DNA from: Streptomyces sp. NBC_01428
GTDB lineage: Bacteria; Actinomycetota; Actinomycetes; Streptomycetales; Streptomycetaceae
Assembly (NCBI RefSeq): GCF_036231965.1
Contig: NZ_CP109499.1
Location: forward strand, 8,804,001 to 8,868,000
Direction: 5' to 3'
DNA: 64,000 nucleotides
Numbering within the stretch: the stretch's first letter is position 1; each line of letters opens with the position of its first letter. Positions 8,395-16,445 of this stretch are shown in pieces. The notes under the pieces were generated by a model that did no database searches, was not told where the DNA came from, and saw nothing but the letters and a program-made list of their open reading frames with translations. Made by a program: the position numbers and the translations under genes.

Positions 8395-9079
8395 GGCCCT
8401 CCCTCCGCGGTGTCTCTGTGACGGTCGGACCGGGGGTCAGCCGACGGGGGAGCCACCGGGCCGTCGCGCCCAGGCACAGGCCCAGCCATCCCAGGGCGAA
8501 CAGCCATCCGCCGACGACATCGGTGAACCAGTGGACTCCCAGGTAGATCCGCGTGAGTCCGACCAGGACACCCCAGACGCCGATGACCACGGCGAGGACG
8601 ACTCTGCCGGGAGGCCGGCGCACGCACACGGCGACGACGAGCAGCCCTGCCGTGAGGGCGGCCGTGGTGGTGTGACCGGACGGGAACGCCCACCCCGAGG
8701 CATGTGTCTCCCAGACCGGACTCGGCGGCCGGGGCCGCGCGACGATCGCCATCAACCCGTAACGCAGGGCCTGCCCGATCCCCAGGAAGGCCACGCAGAT
8801 CGAGGCGGCCACCAGTCGCTGCCGTCTGCCGCGTCCCGCGACCACCCCCGCCAGTACGGCCAGCGCGTAGGGAACGACGCCGGTTCCCGTGTCGGTGATC
8901 CCGCGGGCGAGCGCCACGACCACGTCGGGCCGGTGGTGGACGGACCAGGTGAGCAGGCCGCTGTCCCACAACAGGGGCATGCCGTCATGCCCCACGACGA
9001 CCATGGTCAGGACGCCGAGAGCGACCCAGGCGCCCAGGCCGCAGCCTCCGGCGACCTCGGCCACATCGCCGCGCTTCAT
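8348..9079 (-). CDS. PAP2-family phosphatase (membrane)
   Basis: A 243-residue integral-membrane phosphatase. The three PAP2 motifs are visible: ALRYGLMAIVARPRPPSP (motif 1, with R replacing the usual first K), WAFPSGH (motif 2) and RIYLGVHWFTD (motif 3, catalytic His). About six helices. Such enzymes dephosphorylate undecaprenyl-pyrophosphate or phosphatidic acid/PGP at the membrane. Start ATG 9079 overlaps the stop of the second PAP2 gene (ATGA at 9076-9079), showing translational coupling. The 3' end overlaps the response-regulator gene by 47 bp. Confidence 0.9.
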   Translation of the reverse strand: MKRGDVAEVAGGCGLGAWVALGVLTMVVVGHDGMPLLWDSGLLTWSVHHRPDVVVALARGITDTGTGVVPYALAVLAGVVAGRGRRQRLVAASICVAFLGIGQALRYGLMAIVARPRPPSPVWETHASGWAFPSGHTTTAALTAGLLVVAVCVRRPPGRVVLAVVIGVWGVLVGLTRIYLGVHWFTDVVGGWLFALGWLGLCLGATARWLPRRLTPGPTVTETPRREGHASHDPDRGGRSRPA

Positions 9080-9681
9080 GACGCCACCACCAGCGGTCGC
9101 AGCCGGGTGGCCGTGATGCGCGGCGCCAGGGACTCGGGCAGCCGCCGCAGCGCGTACATGGCGAGGAGCGCCACCAATGACCCCACCAGCAGGCCGGCCA
9201 CCGCGTCGTGCGGGTAGTGGACACCGACCCAGACCCGCGCGGCGGCCATCGCGCAGGCGGCCGCCACGGCGAGGGCGCCGAGTCGGCGGCCGACGAAGAG
9301 AAGGGCTACGGCCGCCGCTGCGGCGATCGCGGCGTGGTTGCTGGGGAAGGACCAGTCGCCGTGCGCGGGGCACGCCTCCAGCGTGCTCACCCTCAGACCC
9401 CGGCAGGGGCGGTCCTCCCGTACCAGCGACTTCACCACCATGTCGATCCCGAAGGCGAGGACGACGACGAGCGGCACGGCCAGCGCGCGCACCGCCGCCG
9501 CGGGGCTCACGCGCCGGGCTCCCCACCATCCGACGGCCATGAGAAGGGCGAACAGCGCGAGGCCGTACGTCGACCACGCGGACACGGCGCTGTCGAGCCA
9601 CGAGGGAGACTCGCGGGCCAGGTCCACCACGTCGGTGTAGGCGGAACCGTCGATCGAGGAGCCGCCGAGAGCCAGGATCAT
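9076..9681 (-). CDS. PAP2-family phosphatase (membrane), second copy
   Basis: A 201-residue PAP2 protein that carries the canonical signature: KSLVREDRP (K-x6-R-P), WSFPSNH and RVWVGVHYPHD with the catalytic His. It is only distantly similar to the neighbouring PAP2, so this is not a recent duplication. Its start overlaps the stop of dedA (ATGA at 9678-9681) and its stop overlaps the next gene. Two PAP2 enzymes with a DedA protein point to recycling or flipping of a lipid carrier such as undecaprenyl phosphate. Confidence 0.92.
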   Translation of the reverse strand: MILALGGSSIDGSAYTDVVDLARESPSWLDSAVSAWSTYGLALFALLMAVGWWGARRVSPAAAVRALAVPLVVVLAFGIDMVVKSLVREDRPCRGLRVSTLEACPAHGDWSFPSNHAAIAAAAAVALLFVGRRLGALAVAAACAMAAARVWVGVHYPHDAVAGLLVGSLVALLAMYALRRLPESLAPRITATRLRPLVVAS

Positions 9682-10340
9682 CCGTTGGACTCCCGGGTCT
9701 TGGAGGCACGGCGCGAGCGGTACACCTCGGACGCGAGCGGGATCAGCGACACGATCACGATCACCGCGACGATGGGCAGCAGATAGCGGTCCACGTTCGG
9801 TACGGAGGAGCCCAACGCGTAGCCCGCCAGAACCAGCCCCATGCTCCAGACGAGTCCGCCGACCACCTGCCAGAGGGTGAAGGTCCGCACCGGTACTCCC
9901 AGCGCGCCGGCCATCGGGTTCAGCACCGTGCGGACCACCGGTACGAAGCGGGCCAGCATGATCGCCTTCGCGTAGCCGTACCGCTCGAGCAGTTCCTGTG
10001 CCCGGCTCGCCCCCTCGTGGAGACGTGTCGAGCGACTGCGCTCAAGGAGGGCGCCCCCCGCCCTTCTGCCCAGGACGTATCCGCACTGGGAACCCGCCAG
10101 TGCCCCGACCGCCGCCGCGACGAGCAGCGGACCGAGGGAGAGTTGCAGGCTGCGGTCCGCGCTGCCGGTGCACAGCAGGCCCGCGGTGAACAGCAGGGAG
10201 TCGCCGGGCAGGAAGAACCCGATCAGCAGCCCGGTCTCGGCGAACAGGATCACGCCGACTCCGATCACGCCGAACGCGGTGAGCAGAGATTTCGCGTCGA
10301 GCACGTTGACGGCCAACTGCGAGGCCAGGTCCGTGATCAT
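9678..10340 (-). CDS. DedA/VTT-domain membrane protein
   Basis: A 220-residue DedA-family (SNARE-associated, VTT domain) protein. Typical motifs are FFLPGDSLLF near residue 44, the re-entrant loop segment YGYAKAIMLARFVPVVRT near 122-139 and GGLVWSMGLVLAGYALG. Recent work identifies DedA-family proteins as candidates for C55-phosphate lipid-carrier flipping. It is the first gene of a five-gene overlapping operon that ends with a two-component system, and a 33-bp palindrome lies 61 bp upstream of its start. Confidence 0.92.
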   Translation of the reverse strand: MITDLASQLAVNVLDAKSLLTAFGVIGVGVILFAETGLLIGFFLPGDSLLFTAGLLCTGSADRSLQLSLGPLLVAAAVGALAGSQCGYVLGRRAGGALLERSRSTRLHEGASRAQELLERYGYAKAIMLARFVPVVRTVLNPMAGALGVPVRTFTLWQVVGGLVWSMGLVLAGYALGSSVPNVDRYLLPIVAVIVIVSLIPLASEVYRSRRASKTRESNG

Positions 10341-10400
10341 GTTCGGGAGCCCTTCGTTTCCGTTGGCCGCCCGGCGGGAGGGGACGACGTCGGCGTGCGA

Positions 10401-10433
10401 CTACAGTTCCGTAGACGGTCTACTGAACTGTAG
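10401..10433. promoter_or_regulatory. 33-bp nested palindrome upstream of dedA
   Basis: Outer arms CTACAGTTC (10401-10409) and GAACTGTAG (10425-10433) are perfect 9-bp complements. Inner arms GTAGAC and GTCTAC (10411-10416, 10418-10423) are perfect around a single central base. Only the centre and one position pair break symmetry. It is the most ordered element between dedA and the glycosyltransferase gene. It looks like a repressor or MarR/BlaI-type operator for the dedA operon; the protein that binds it is not evident here. Confidence 0.6.
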
Positions 10434-10637
10434 ACGATGGTGAGGGGTGGGAAGTTCCCCGCGCCGCGGTGCCTGGGGTGACATCGCGAGCTGTTCACGG
10501 CCGCAGTGGCCGGACGGGCCGTGACCGGCCGACGATCCGGCTCGCCGCCGTCTTCTGGAGCAGCTCGTAAGACCTACGGGCAGGGAAATGTCGCGCCGTA
10601 CGTCCCGGGTGAGGGTCGCCCTGAGAGCGGTCGGGCG

Positions 10638-10670
10638 TTCAGGAAGCTTTCAGGCGGGCGCTGACAAGGT
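10638..10670 (+). promoter_or_regulatory. 11-bp-phased direct repeats upstream of the glycosyltransferase
   Basis: TTCAGG (10638) and TTCAGG (10649) are spaced 11 bp, followed in the same register by GCTGACA (10660) and then GGTCGG. The same three-part pattern occurs at 12057-12092 upstream of the next gene. Direct repeats with an 11-bp period are the usual footprint of OmpR/PhoP-type response regulators. It lies 102 bp before the ATG at 10772. Confidence 0.5.
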
Positions 10671-10771
10671 CGGAAGACCGCGGTCGTCCTCGGACGGCTG
10701 CCTCTCCCTTCCGCAGGATCAGGAGTGTCCGGCCGTCGCCGCCGACCTCGTGGAGCCCAGAAAGAACCCCT

Positions 10772-11989
10772 ATGAAGATCACGTTTCTGATCCACAACGT
10801 CTACGGGATCGGCGGAACCATCCGCACCACCCTCAATCTCGCCGGCGCCCTGGCCGACCGGCATGAAGTGACCGTCGTCTCCCTGCTGCGGCACCGCGCG
10901 CGCCCCCGGTTCGCGATCGACCCCCGGGTGACCGTCGTGCCCCTGGTCGACATCCGCGCGGAGGCGGCCGACGCGACCGATCCGCTGCACCGGCAGCCCG
11001 CCGAGGTCTTCCCCGCCGCCGAAGGCCGGTACAAGCAGTACAGCCGCCTCACCGACCGCCGGGCCGAGGAGTACCTGCGCGACTGCGACGCGGACGTCGT
11101 CATCGGCACCCGCCCCGGAATCAACGTGTACCTCTCCCGCTTTGGTTCGCCCCGCGCGCTGCGGATCGCCCAGGAACACCTCACCCACGACACGCACAAC
11201 AAGAAGCTGCGAGCCCAACTGGCGCGCCACTACCGCGCCCTGGACGCGGTGGTCACCACGACCGAGGCCGATGCGACGGTCTACCGGGCGAGGATGCGTC
11301 TGCCCGGTGTGCGGATCCTCGCCATACCCAACGGTGTGCCCGAACCCGACGTCGCGCCCGTGGACGGCACCGCCAAGGTCATCGCCGCGGCCGGCCGACT
11401 GGTGCGTGCCAAGCGGTTCGACCTGCTCATCGAGGCGTTCTCCACGGTCGCCGCCAAGCACCCGGACTGGAGCCTGCGCCTGTACGGCACCGGCGCCGAC
11501 CGGGAACGGCTGCAACGGCTGATCGACGACCAGGACCTGGGCGGCCGCGCGACGCTGATGGGCGTCGTCTCCCCGATCGAGACGGCCTTCACTCAGGCGT
11601 CCATCGTCGCCAGCGCCTCGGACGCCGAGTCGTTCGGCATGACCATCGTCGAGGCGATGCGCTGCGGAGTTCCGGTGGTCGCCACCGACTGCCCGCTCGG
11701 CCCCGCTGAGATCATCGAGGACGGGGTCGACGGGCTGCTGGTCCCCATGAACGACGAGCACGCCCTCGCGGCCGCCCTGCTCGACCTGATCGCCGACCCG
11801 GCGAACCGACGCCGCATGGGTGAAGCGGCCCTGGCCTCCGCCCGCCGCTTCGACCCCGCCGCACTGTCGCTCACCTACGACGAGCTCTTCACCGGCCTGG
11901 CCGCCACGCGTCGGGCGCGTGCCTGGCAGCGTGGGCGGGCCGCGTGGCGGGCACGTGCGGGGCGGGCCCTGCGCGGACTCCGTCGCTGA
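10772..11989 (+). CDS. GT4-family glycosyltransferase
   Basis: A 405-residue GT-B glycosyltransferase. The N-terminal Rossmann half starts MKITFLIHNVYGIGGTIRTT, typical of GT4 acceptor domains. The donor-binding half contains AAGRLVRAKRFDLLIEAFS and the E-x7-E motif ESFGMTIVEAM followed by GVPVVATDCPLGPAEII. The C-terminal 30 residues are very Arg-rich (RRARAWQRGRAAWRARAGR), which may bind the membrane surface. There is no signal peptide, so it is cytoplasmic. It likely transfers a sugar to a lipid or glycan acceptor. The RBS is weak and the start is chosen for the canonical N-terminus. Confidence 0.9.
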   Translation: MKITFLIHNVYGIGGTIRTTLNLAGALADRHEVTVVSLLRHRARPRFAIDPRVTVVPLVDIRAEAADATDPLHRQPAEVFPAAEGRYKQYSRLTDRRAEEYLRDCDADVVIGTRPGINVYLSRFGSPRALRIAQEHLTHDTHNKKLRAQLARHYRALDAVVTTTEADATVYRARMRLPGVRILAIPNGVPEPDVAPVDGTAKVIAAAGRLVRAKRFDLLIEAFSTVAAKHPDWSLRLYGTGADRERLQRLIDDQDLGGRATLMGVVSPIETAFTQASIVASASDAESFGMTIVEAMRCGVPVVATDCPLGPAEIIEDGVDGLLVPMNDEHALAAALLDLIADPANRRRMGEAALASARRFDPAALSLTYDELFTGLAATRRARAWQRGRAAWRARAGRALRGLRR

Positions 11990-12056
11990 GACGGTGGACG
12001 AGGCGCCGCGCAGCCAGCCGGTACGGCCGGTGCGGCATAGGAGCTGCCACCAAGCG

Positions 12057-12092
12057 GTCAGGATGCGTTCAGGTGTCCGCTGACACCGTCGG
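12057..12092 (+). promoter_or_regulatory. 11-bp-phased direct repeats upstream of the COG4705 gene
   Basis: GTCAGG (12057), TTCAGG (12068) and GCTGACA (12079) at an exact 11-bp period, then CGTCGG. This is the same array as at 10638. The last repeat ends only about 12 bp before the ATG at 12097, so either transcription starts very close to the start codon or the site acts by blocking. Confidence 0.5.
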
Positions 12093-12096
12093 CTCC

Positions 12097-12939
12097 ATGA
12101 CCTACGAAATCTCCGAGACACCCGAGGCCGAGCGGGGCGCGGGCGCCGCCCGGCGGGCACCCCGGCTGCGCTGGAACAAGGTGCCCGAAGTCACCGCGTA
12201 CTTCTGGATCATCAAGGTGCTGTGCACGACAGTCGGCGAGACCGCGGCCGACCTGCTCAACGAGAAGGCGGGCCTGGGCCTGACCGGCGTGTCCCTCCTG
12301 ATGAGCGCGTTGCTGGCGGTCGTCCTGGTGGTCCAGTTCCGTACGAAGGCCTACAGCGCCGGCGTGTACTGGCTCGCCGTGGCCCTCATCAGCGTCGTCG
12401 GCACGCTCATCAGCGACAACCTCACCGACAACATGGGCGTCCGGCTGGAGACCAGCACCACGGTGTTCGCGCTGGCCCTCGCCGTCGTCTTCGTCGTCTG
12501 GCACCGGCGCGAGGGAACGCTGTCGATCCACAGCATCGACACCACCGGCCGTGAGGCCTTCTACTGGCTCGCGGTCCTGTTCACCTTCGCCCTGGGAACA
12601 GCGGCAGGCGACCTCGTGGCCGAGCGCATGAACCTCGGATACCGGCTCTCCGCCGTCCTGTTCGCCCTGGCCATCGCCGCCGTGGCACTCGCTCACTTCA
12701 CGCTGGGCCTGAACGCGGTCTGGAGCTTCTGGATCGCGTACGTGCTGACCCGGCCGCTCGGCGCCTCGATGGGCGACTACCTCTCGCAGCCGACCGGCGA
12801 CGGAGGCCTCGGCCTCGGCACGGTGGTGACCAGTGTGCTGTTCCTCGCCGTCATCCTCGGCATGGTCGTCTACCTCGCGGTGACGCGGAAGGACGTGCTG
12901 GAGGCGCGGGACGGTGCCGTCGCCCGTCGAGCCGGCTGA
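12097..12939 (+). CDS. COG4705-type integral membrane protein
   Basis: A 280-residue protein with about eight membrane helices arranged as two similar halves. Each half has a motif of the form TTVGETAADLLNEK (about 47-60) or LGTAAGDLVAERMN (about 167-180), and a third GASMGDYLSQP follows near 223-233. This repeated G-[ED/D]-x-[AL] pattern is that of uncharacterised COG4705 membrane-anchored proteins often found next to two-component systems. The start MTYEISETPE is preferred over the upstream frame because it follows the repeat array directly. Transport function is possible but not shown. Confidence 0.82.
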   Translation: MTYEISETPEAERGAGAARRAPRLRWNKVPEVTAYFWIIKVLCTTVGETAADLLNEKAGLGLTGVSLLMSALLAVVLVVQFRTKAYSAGVYWLAVALISVVGTLISDNLTDNMGVRLETSTTVFALALAVVFVVWHRREGTLSIHSIDTTGREAFYWLAVLFTFALGTAAGDLVAERMNLGYRLSAVLFALAIAAVALAHFTLGLNAVWSFWIAYVLTRPLGASMGDYLSQPTGDGGLGLGTVVTSVLFLAVILGMVVYLAVTRKDVLEARDGAVARRAG

Positions 12940-12956
12940 CCGGAGCGGCACACCAG

Positions 12957-13023
12957 CCGGAACCCGCGCCGGCGTGGCAACGGGGCGCGCCGCGTTCTGT
13001 TGCCACGCCGGCGCGGGTTCCGG
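12957..13023. terminator. Very strong hairpin, 25-bp perfect stem
   Basis: 12957-12981 pairs perfectly with 12999-13023 around a 17-base loop. It lies 18 bp after the stop of the COG4705 gene. There is no U-run, as is usual for streptomycete terminators. It would end transcription from either side. Confidence 0.8.
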
Positions 13024-13212
13024 GGGCGGTCGGCGCGGGCCTGCCGGCGCTTACGGATCCCTCTCCTCGCGCTGCCGGGGACCTGCGGGGACGCTCGGTG
13101 GCGCTCGATGCGGTCTAATGGAACCGCGCACACGGGGCAGGCCTGTACCGCTTTTCGCTGGTCGTCATCTCAGCCCCGGATCCGCGCGACCCTCAACTCC
13201 GGACGGTTGTGC

Positions 13213-13410
13213 ATGACCTCTGTCTCACCCGGCTCCGCTTCCGCCCAGCCGACGCGGATCTCACCCGGCTCATCGACCGCACCACAGCACCAGAATCTCT
13301 TCCTTCAGCCGCAGTACACGGTCGAGCTGCCGCCACTGGAAGACGAAGAGGAGACCTTCTCGCCGCCGCCCTCGACGCAACGGCGACGTGGAGATGCCCG
13401 AGGCCGGTAA
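13213..13410 (+). CDS. Hypothetical small Pro/Ser-rich protein
   Basis: A possible 65-residue protein beginning MTSVSPGSAS. It is rich in Ser, Pro and Gln, with an acidic patch LPPLEDEEETFSPPP near 42-56 and a basic C-terminus. There are no domains or membrane segments. Third-position GC is lower than in neighbours but still coding-like. A TCTAAT -10-like box lies at about 13117, and a perfect hairpin (13435-13469) follows the stop, which supports a transcription unit. It could also be a chance reading frame. Confidence 0.35.
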   Translation: MTSVSPGSASAQPTRISPGSSTAPQHQNLFLQPQYTVELPPLEDEEETFSPPPSTQRRRGDARGR

Positions 13411-13434
13411 CGGTGCCGCGCGCCAGAGGCGGTC

Positions 13435-13469
13435 TTGCTGCGGCAGCCTTTGAGGGCCTGCCGCAGCAA
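13435..13469. terminator. Terminator hairpin, 12-bp perfect stem
   Basis: TTGCTGCGGCAG (13435-13446) pairs perfectly with CTGCCGCAGCAA (13458-13469) around an 11-base loop. It stands between a plus-strand small ORF and a minus-strand gene and could serve both. Nothing else is recognisable between 13470 and 13647. Confidence 0.7.
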
Positions 13470-13647
13470 TCGCGCTGATGCCTGACGTACGTCGCCCGAG
13501 GGCTTGGGTCTGAGGCAGCGCGGAGGATGTCGGCGGTACGCCTCACCGCTCTCGCTGCCGGTCCTGCCCCCGGCTCTTCAGCACGTGCCGCCTCCAACCG
13601 GGTCTTCCACCAGTTGTCGATCACCGACGGCGGGTGCAGACCTGACG

Positions 13648-14115
13648 TCAGGCTTCGCGTCTCACGCACACGAACGCATGGGCGGGAACGACGGGCTCGC
13701 CGGGTGTCGGGTCGATGGCGCCGATCCTGATGGCCACCGTCGCCACAGGGATCGGGGTGTTCACCGCCCGCGGGCGCATCAGGCGCCAACGGTGCGGGGG
13801 AGGGACCTTCTTGGCGGGCAACTCGAACGTCGCCAGTTCGACCCAACGGTCGTAGTTGGTCGGACAGCAACGTACCGGCGCGCTGCAACGCCGGCACGTA
13901 CGCGGCTCGGCCCAATCCACGTCATCCGGGTCGAACGCGGGCTCCGGCGCCGCCGTGGCGCCCTCGCTCAGGGCAAGCTCGTTGGCGACCTTGTTCCAGC
14001 ACCTGTCGCAGAGTTCGGCGGACAGGCGAATGATCCGTCCCCGCTCACGAACGTCGGGCCCGTTCGAGGAGCACAACAGGCATTCAGGCAGGCTGACACT
14101 GTTGAGAACCGCCAT
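13648..14115 (-). CDS. DUF6083-like Cys-rich protein
   Basis: A 155-residue cytoplasmic protein with four Cys pairs: CLLC (about 14-17), CDRC (about 37-40), CRRC (about 73-76) and a CC pair (about 83-84). These look like two zinc ribbons. The later segment CPTNYDRWVELATFELPAKK and PPPHRWRLMRP are characteristic of a streptomycete family that I remember as DUF6083. A role is unknown; nucleic-acid or protein binding through zinc is a guess. It is monocistronic and convergent with the small ORF at 13213. Confidence 0.75.
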   Translation of the reverse strand: MAVLNSVSLPECLLCSSNGPDVRERGRIIRLSAELCDRCWNKVANELALSEGATAAPEPAFDPDDVDWAEPRTCRRCSAPVRCCPTNYDRWVELATFELPAKKVPPPHRWRLMRPRAVNTPIPVATVAIRIGAIDPTPGEPVVPAHAFVCVRREA

Positions 14116-14415
14116 TTTCCGAGTGTGAGTGCCTGGTACAGCTTTGAGACAGGGCGCCTTTCGGCCTTATTCGGCAAAGTCGCACTGCACGCGGCACATC
14201 AGGGCGCACGCGGCCCTACCGCATCAGACCACCACGTACTCCGGTACGTGTCACGGCAGTCCGGCCTGCGTCGAGGGTCCTGCTTCCCGCGCCCGAGAGC
14301 ATGCGGAACAGGCCGGAAACGGTGCGGTTGGCACAGCAGGCCGCCCGCACCGGACCGGGCTCGACATCCCGCTTCCGCTCCCGTTCCCCAGCGCCGCGCT
14401 GGAGTCCGGCGGGCC
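14116..14415. other. Intergenic region, no gene seen
   Basis: 300 bp between the starts/ends of two minus-strand genes. It should contain the promoter of the 14115 gene, but no convincing -35/-10 pair is visible. No coding frame with good codon use was found. Confidence 0.5.
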
Positions 14416-15795
14416 TCAGTGGCTGAATGAGGAGCCGAAGTGGGCGTCCGCCTGCGGCGTGCCGAGGCCGGCGGGGTTGAAGGTCGCGATGTTGCTGGTG
14501 ACCGGGCCGTTCTTCGAGCCGCGCAGGACCCAGGCCGCGCCGGAGTCGACCTTCGGGGCGTCCTCCCACGGGGCGGCGACGATCAGATCCGCGCGGTTGT
14601 TGTCGTTGACGTCGGCGAGCTGTACCTCTTCGCCGAAACGGTCGCCCTGCTCCGATGCGCCGGGCACACCACTGGTGGACTGGGAGAACGCGAGGGCTCC
14701 ACTGCCTGTCGGCCCCTTGGGCCCGCCCTTGAGGAGCACGACGCTGCCCGCCGAGTCGGTGCTGCCGATGTCTTCCCCGGGCACCCCGACGGCGAGGTCC
14801 GGGTAGCCGTCGCCGGTGACGTCGCCCGCTGCCAGTGCGAGGCCGAACTCGTCCCCGGTCTCGTTGACACCGGGGACCCCCGGAGTGTTCTGCGTGATGG
14901 TCGTCGTCCGGGTGGAGAGGCCGGAGGACGAGCCGTAGCGGATCTCGACCGTACCGGGGCGGTTGGTGATGTCCTCCTGGCTCGTGCCGAACTTGAAGGT
15001 GGCGAAGTCACCGAACCCGTCACGGTCGAAGTCGGCGACCACACCTCCTGAGGAGGGGGTGATCGCTCCCGGCACACGGGTGACGGAGCCGTCCTTGCCA
15101 CCCTTCCAGAGGCGGGTGCCGTGTCCCATGTCCTCGAAGCCGTGGGTGGTGAGGATGTCGTCGGCTCCGTCACCGGTCACGTCGCCCACGATGAACTCGT
15201 AGCGTGAGTCCTCCTCGTCCTCGAAGGGGACGATGGTGCGGCCCGACGACGTGCCGGTCCGGGAGATCGGGCCGAACTCCACGCCCACCAGGCCGGTGCC
15301 GACGACCAGGTCCGCGTGCCCGTCACCGTTGATGTCACCGGCGGCCAGCGGGCCGTTGTGCGGGGGGAGCGAGAGTGCCACGGAGTCCTTCAGTCCCGTG
15401 GGCGAGCCCCACAGGATGATCGTCGGTCCGTTCTCCGACCCGACGACGAGATCGGTGTACCCGTCGCCGTCGAAGTCCCGGGCGGCGCTCACGCGGCCGA
15501 AGGAGTCGTAGTTCACGGCGTCACCGGGTATGCCCGCGGAGGCGCGGCTGATCACCTGGGGGCGCTTGGTGTCGACACCGCCGATGGATCCGTACAGGAC
15601 GGTGACGTACCCGGCGTCGTCCTTGCCGTTCACGGTGCCACCGGGCGCCGCGACCGCGATGTCGGCGTACCCGTCGGCGTTGAAGTCCGTGACCGGCACA
15701 GCCGCCACCGGAGCAGCCCCGGCCGGGCCGGCGGCGCACACGGCACCCGTGACGAGCGCCGCGACAGCGACTGCGATGGTGAGAGAACGGCGCAC
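14416..15795 (-). CDS. Secreted FG-GAP repeat protein
   Basis: A 459-residue exported protein. GTG at 15795 is chosen because GGAGG lies 7 bases upstream and a Sec signal peptide follows directly (RRSLTIAVAVAALVTGAV, cleavage after a run of Ala). Seven or so repeats of an integrin-alpha-like calcium loop D-x-[DN]-x-D-G follow, for example DFNADGYADI, DFDGDGYTDL, DINGDGHADL, DFDRDGFGDF and DVTGDGYPDL. The repeats would fold as a seven-bladed propeller outside the cell. Such proteins bind ligands or matrices; no catalytic domain is present. Confidence 0.92.
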   Translation of the reverse strand: MRRSLTIAVAVAALVTGAVCAAGPAGAAPVAAVPVTDFNADGYADIAVAAPGGTVNGKDDAGYVTVLYGSIGGVDTKRPQVISRASAGIPGDAVNYDSFGRVSAARDFDGDGYTDLVVGSENGPTIILWGSPTGLKDSVALSLPPHNGPLAAGDINGDGHADLVVGTGLVGVEFGPISRTGTSSGRTIVPFEDEEDSRYEFIVGDVTGDGADDILTTHGFEDMGHGTRLWKGGKDGSVTRVPGAITPSSGGVVADFDRDGFGDFATFKFGTSQEDITNRPGTVEIRYGSSSGLSTRTTTITQNTPGVPGVNETGDEFGLALAAGDVTGDGYPDLAVGVPGEDIGSTDSAGSVVLLKGGPKGPTGSGALAFSQSTSGVPGASEQGDRFGEEVQLADVNDNNRADLIVAAPWEDAPKVDSGAAWVLRGSKNGPVTSNIATFNPAGLGTPQADAHFGSSFSH

Positions 15796-15926
15796 TGACG
15801 AGCCTCCGTGAACAACGGGACGTACCACTGACGACTGGATGACCGTCGAGGGGGCGATTTGGTTGTACGCGTCCACCGGCGAATCCTGGTCGCGATCAGG
15901 ACGCACCGACGAAGCGAAGGAGACCT

Positions 15927-16445
15927 GTGATCACCCAGGGAGCCGAAGTCTCCGGCCGATGCGCCGACTGCGCCGGGACCACTACGTGCGACGTGGGTCA
16001 GTTCGTCGACCACGGAACGCTTTCCTGGACGGTGGAAGGGCGATGCGCGGACTGCTCGAGTGCCTGGTGCGAGCAGGGTGAAGGTCCCGTCACACCCGAG
16101 AGCATTCGACAGGCGTTGCTCCAGGAGCACGGGCCGACGCGGCTCCGTCTGACGGGCGACGCGCCGAGCCTCGTGCCCGTGCTGCGGAGCCTTCGTGCCC
16201 TGCACGGGTTGTCCCTGGGGGAAGCACGGGTCGCGGCCACGCGCCTTGCCGCGACCGGCTTCGTCGGCACCCTGGTCGAGGTGGAGATCCTGGCGCTCCA
16301 TCTGCGGAGTCGCGCTGTCGCGGTGGCCGTGGAACCGGGGGAACAGCCGACGACCGCGGACCGGCGCGAACGGTCGGAAGGCGACTCTGCAACGACCCCT
16401 TTGGCAGCCCTCCCTACTTCCAGTCGCCGAACAGGCCGGAACTGA
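15927..16445 (+). CDS. Hypothetical protein with L7/L12-C-like segment
   Basis: A 172-residue protein of a type common in streptomycetes. GTG start with RBS GAAGGAG. The N-terminal 50 residues have Cys pairs (CADCAGTTTC, CADCSSAWC) that may bind zinc. The middle (about 65-125) contains LRLTGDAPSLVPVLRSLRAL and GLSLGEARVAATRLAATGF, which resembles the alpha/beta C-terminal fold of ribosomal protein L7/L12. The C-terminus is disordered. The last 32 bp overlap convergently with the 16414 gene. Function unknown. Confidence 0.7.
   Translation: MITQGAEVSGRCADCAGTTTCDVGQFVDHGTLSWTVEGRCADCSSAWCEQGEGPVTPESIRQALLQEHGPTRLRLTGDAPSLVPVLRSLRALHGLSLGEARVAATRLAATGFVGTLVEVEILALHLRSRAVAVAVEPGEQPTTADRRERSEGDSATTPLAALPTSSRRTGRN

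Noticed and set aside
8348..9709. Single 453-residue minus-strand frame
   Set aside because: Only its last 243 codons are real (PAP2 from ATG 9079). The upstream part is a shadow of the second PAP2 and DedA genes.
10574..12160. 528-residue minus-strand frame opposite the glycosyltransferase
   Set aside because: Composition typical of an antisense shadow; the plus-strand GT4 motifs are unambiguous.
15781..15906. Longer start for the FG-GAP protein
   Set aside because: The extra 37 residues lack signal-peptide character, whereas GTG 15795 has an SD and is followed at once by a Sec signal.
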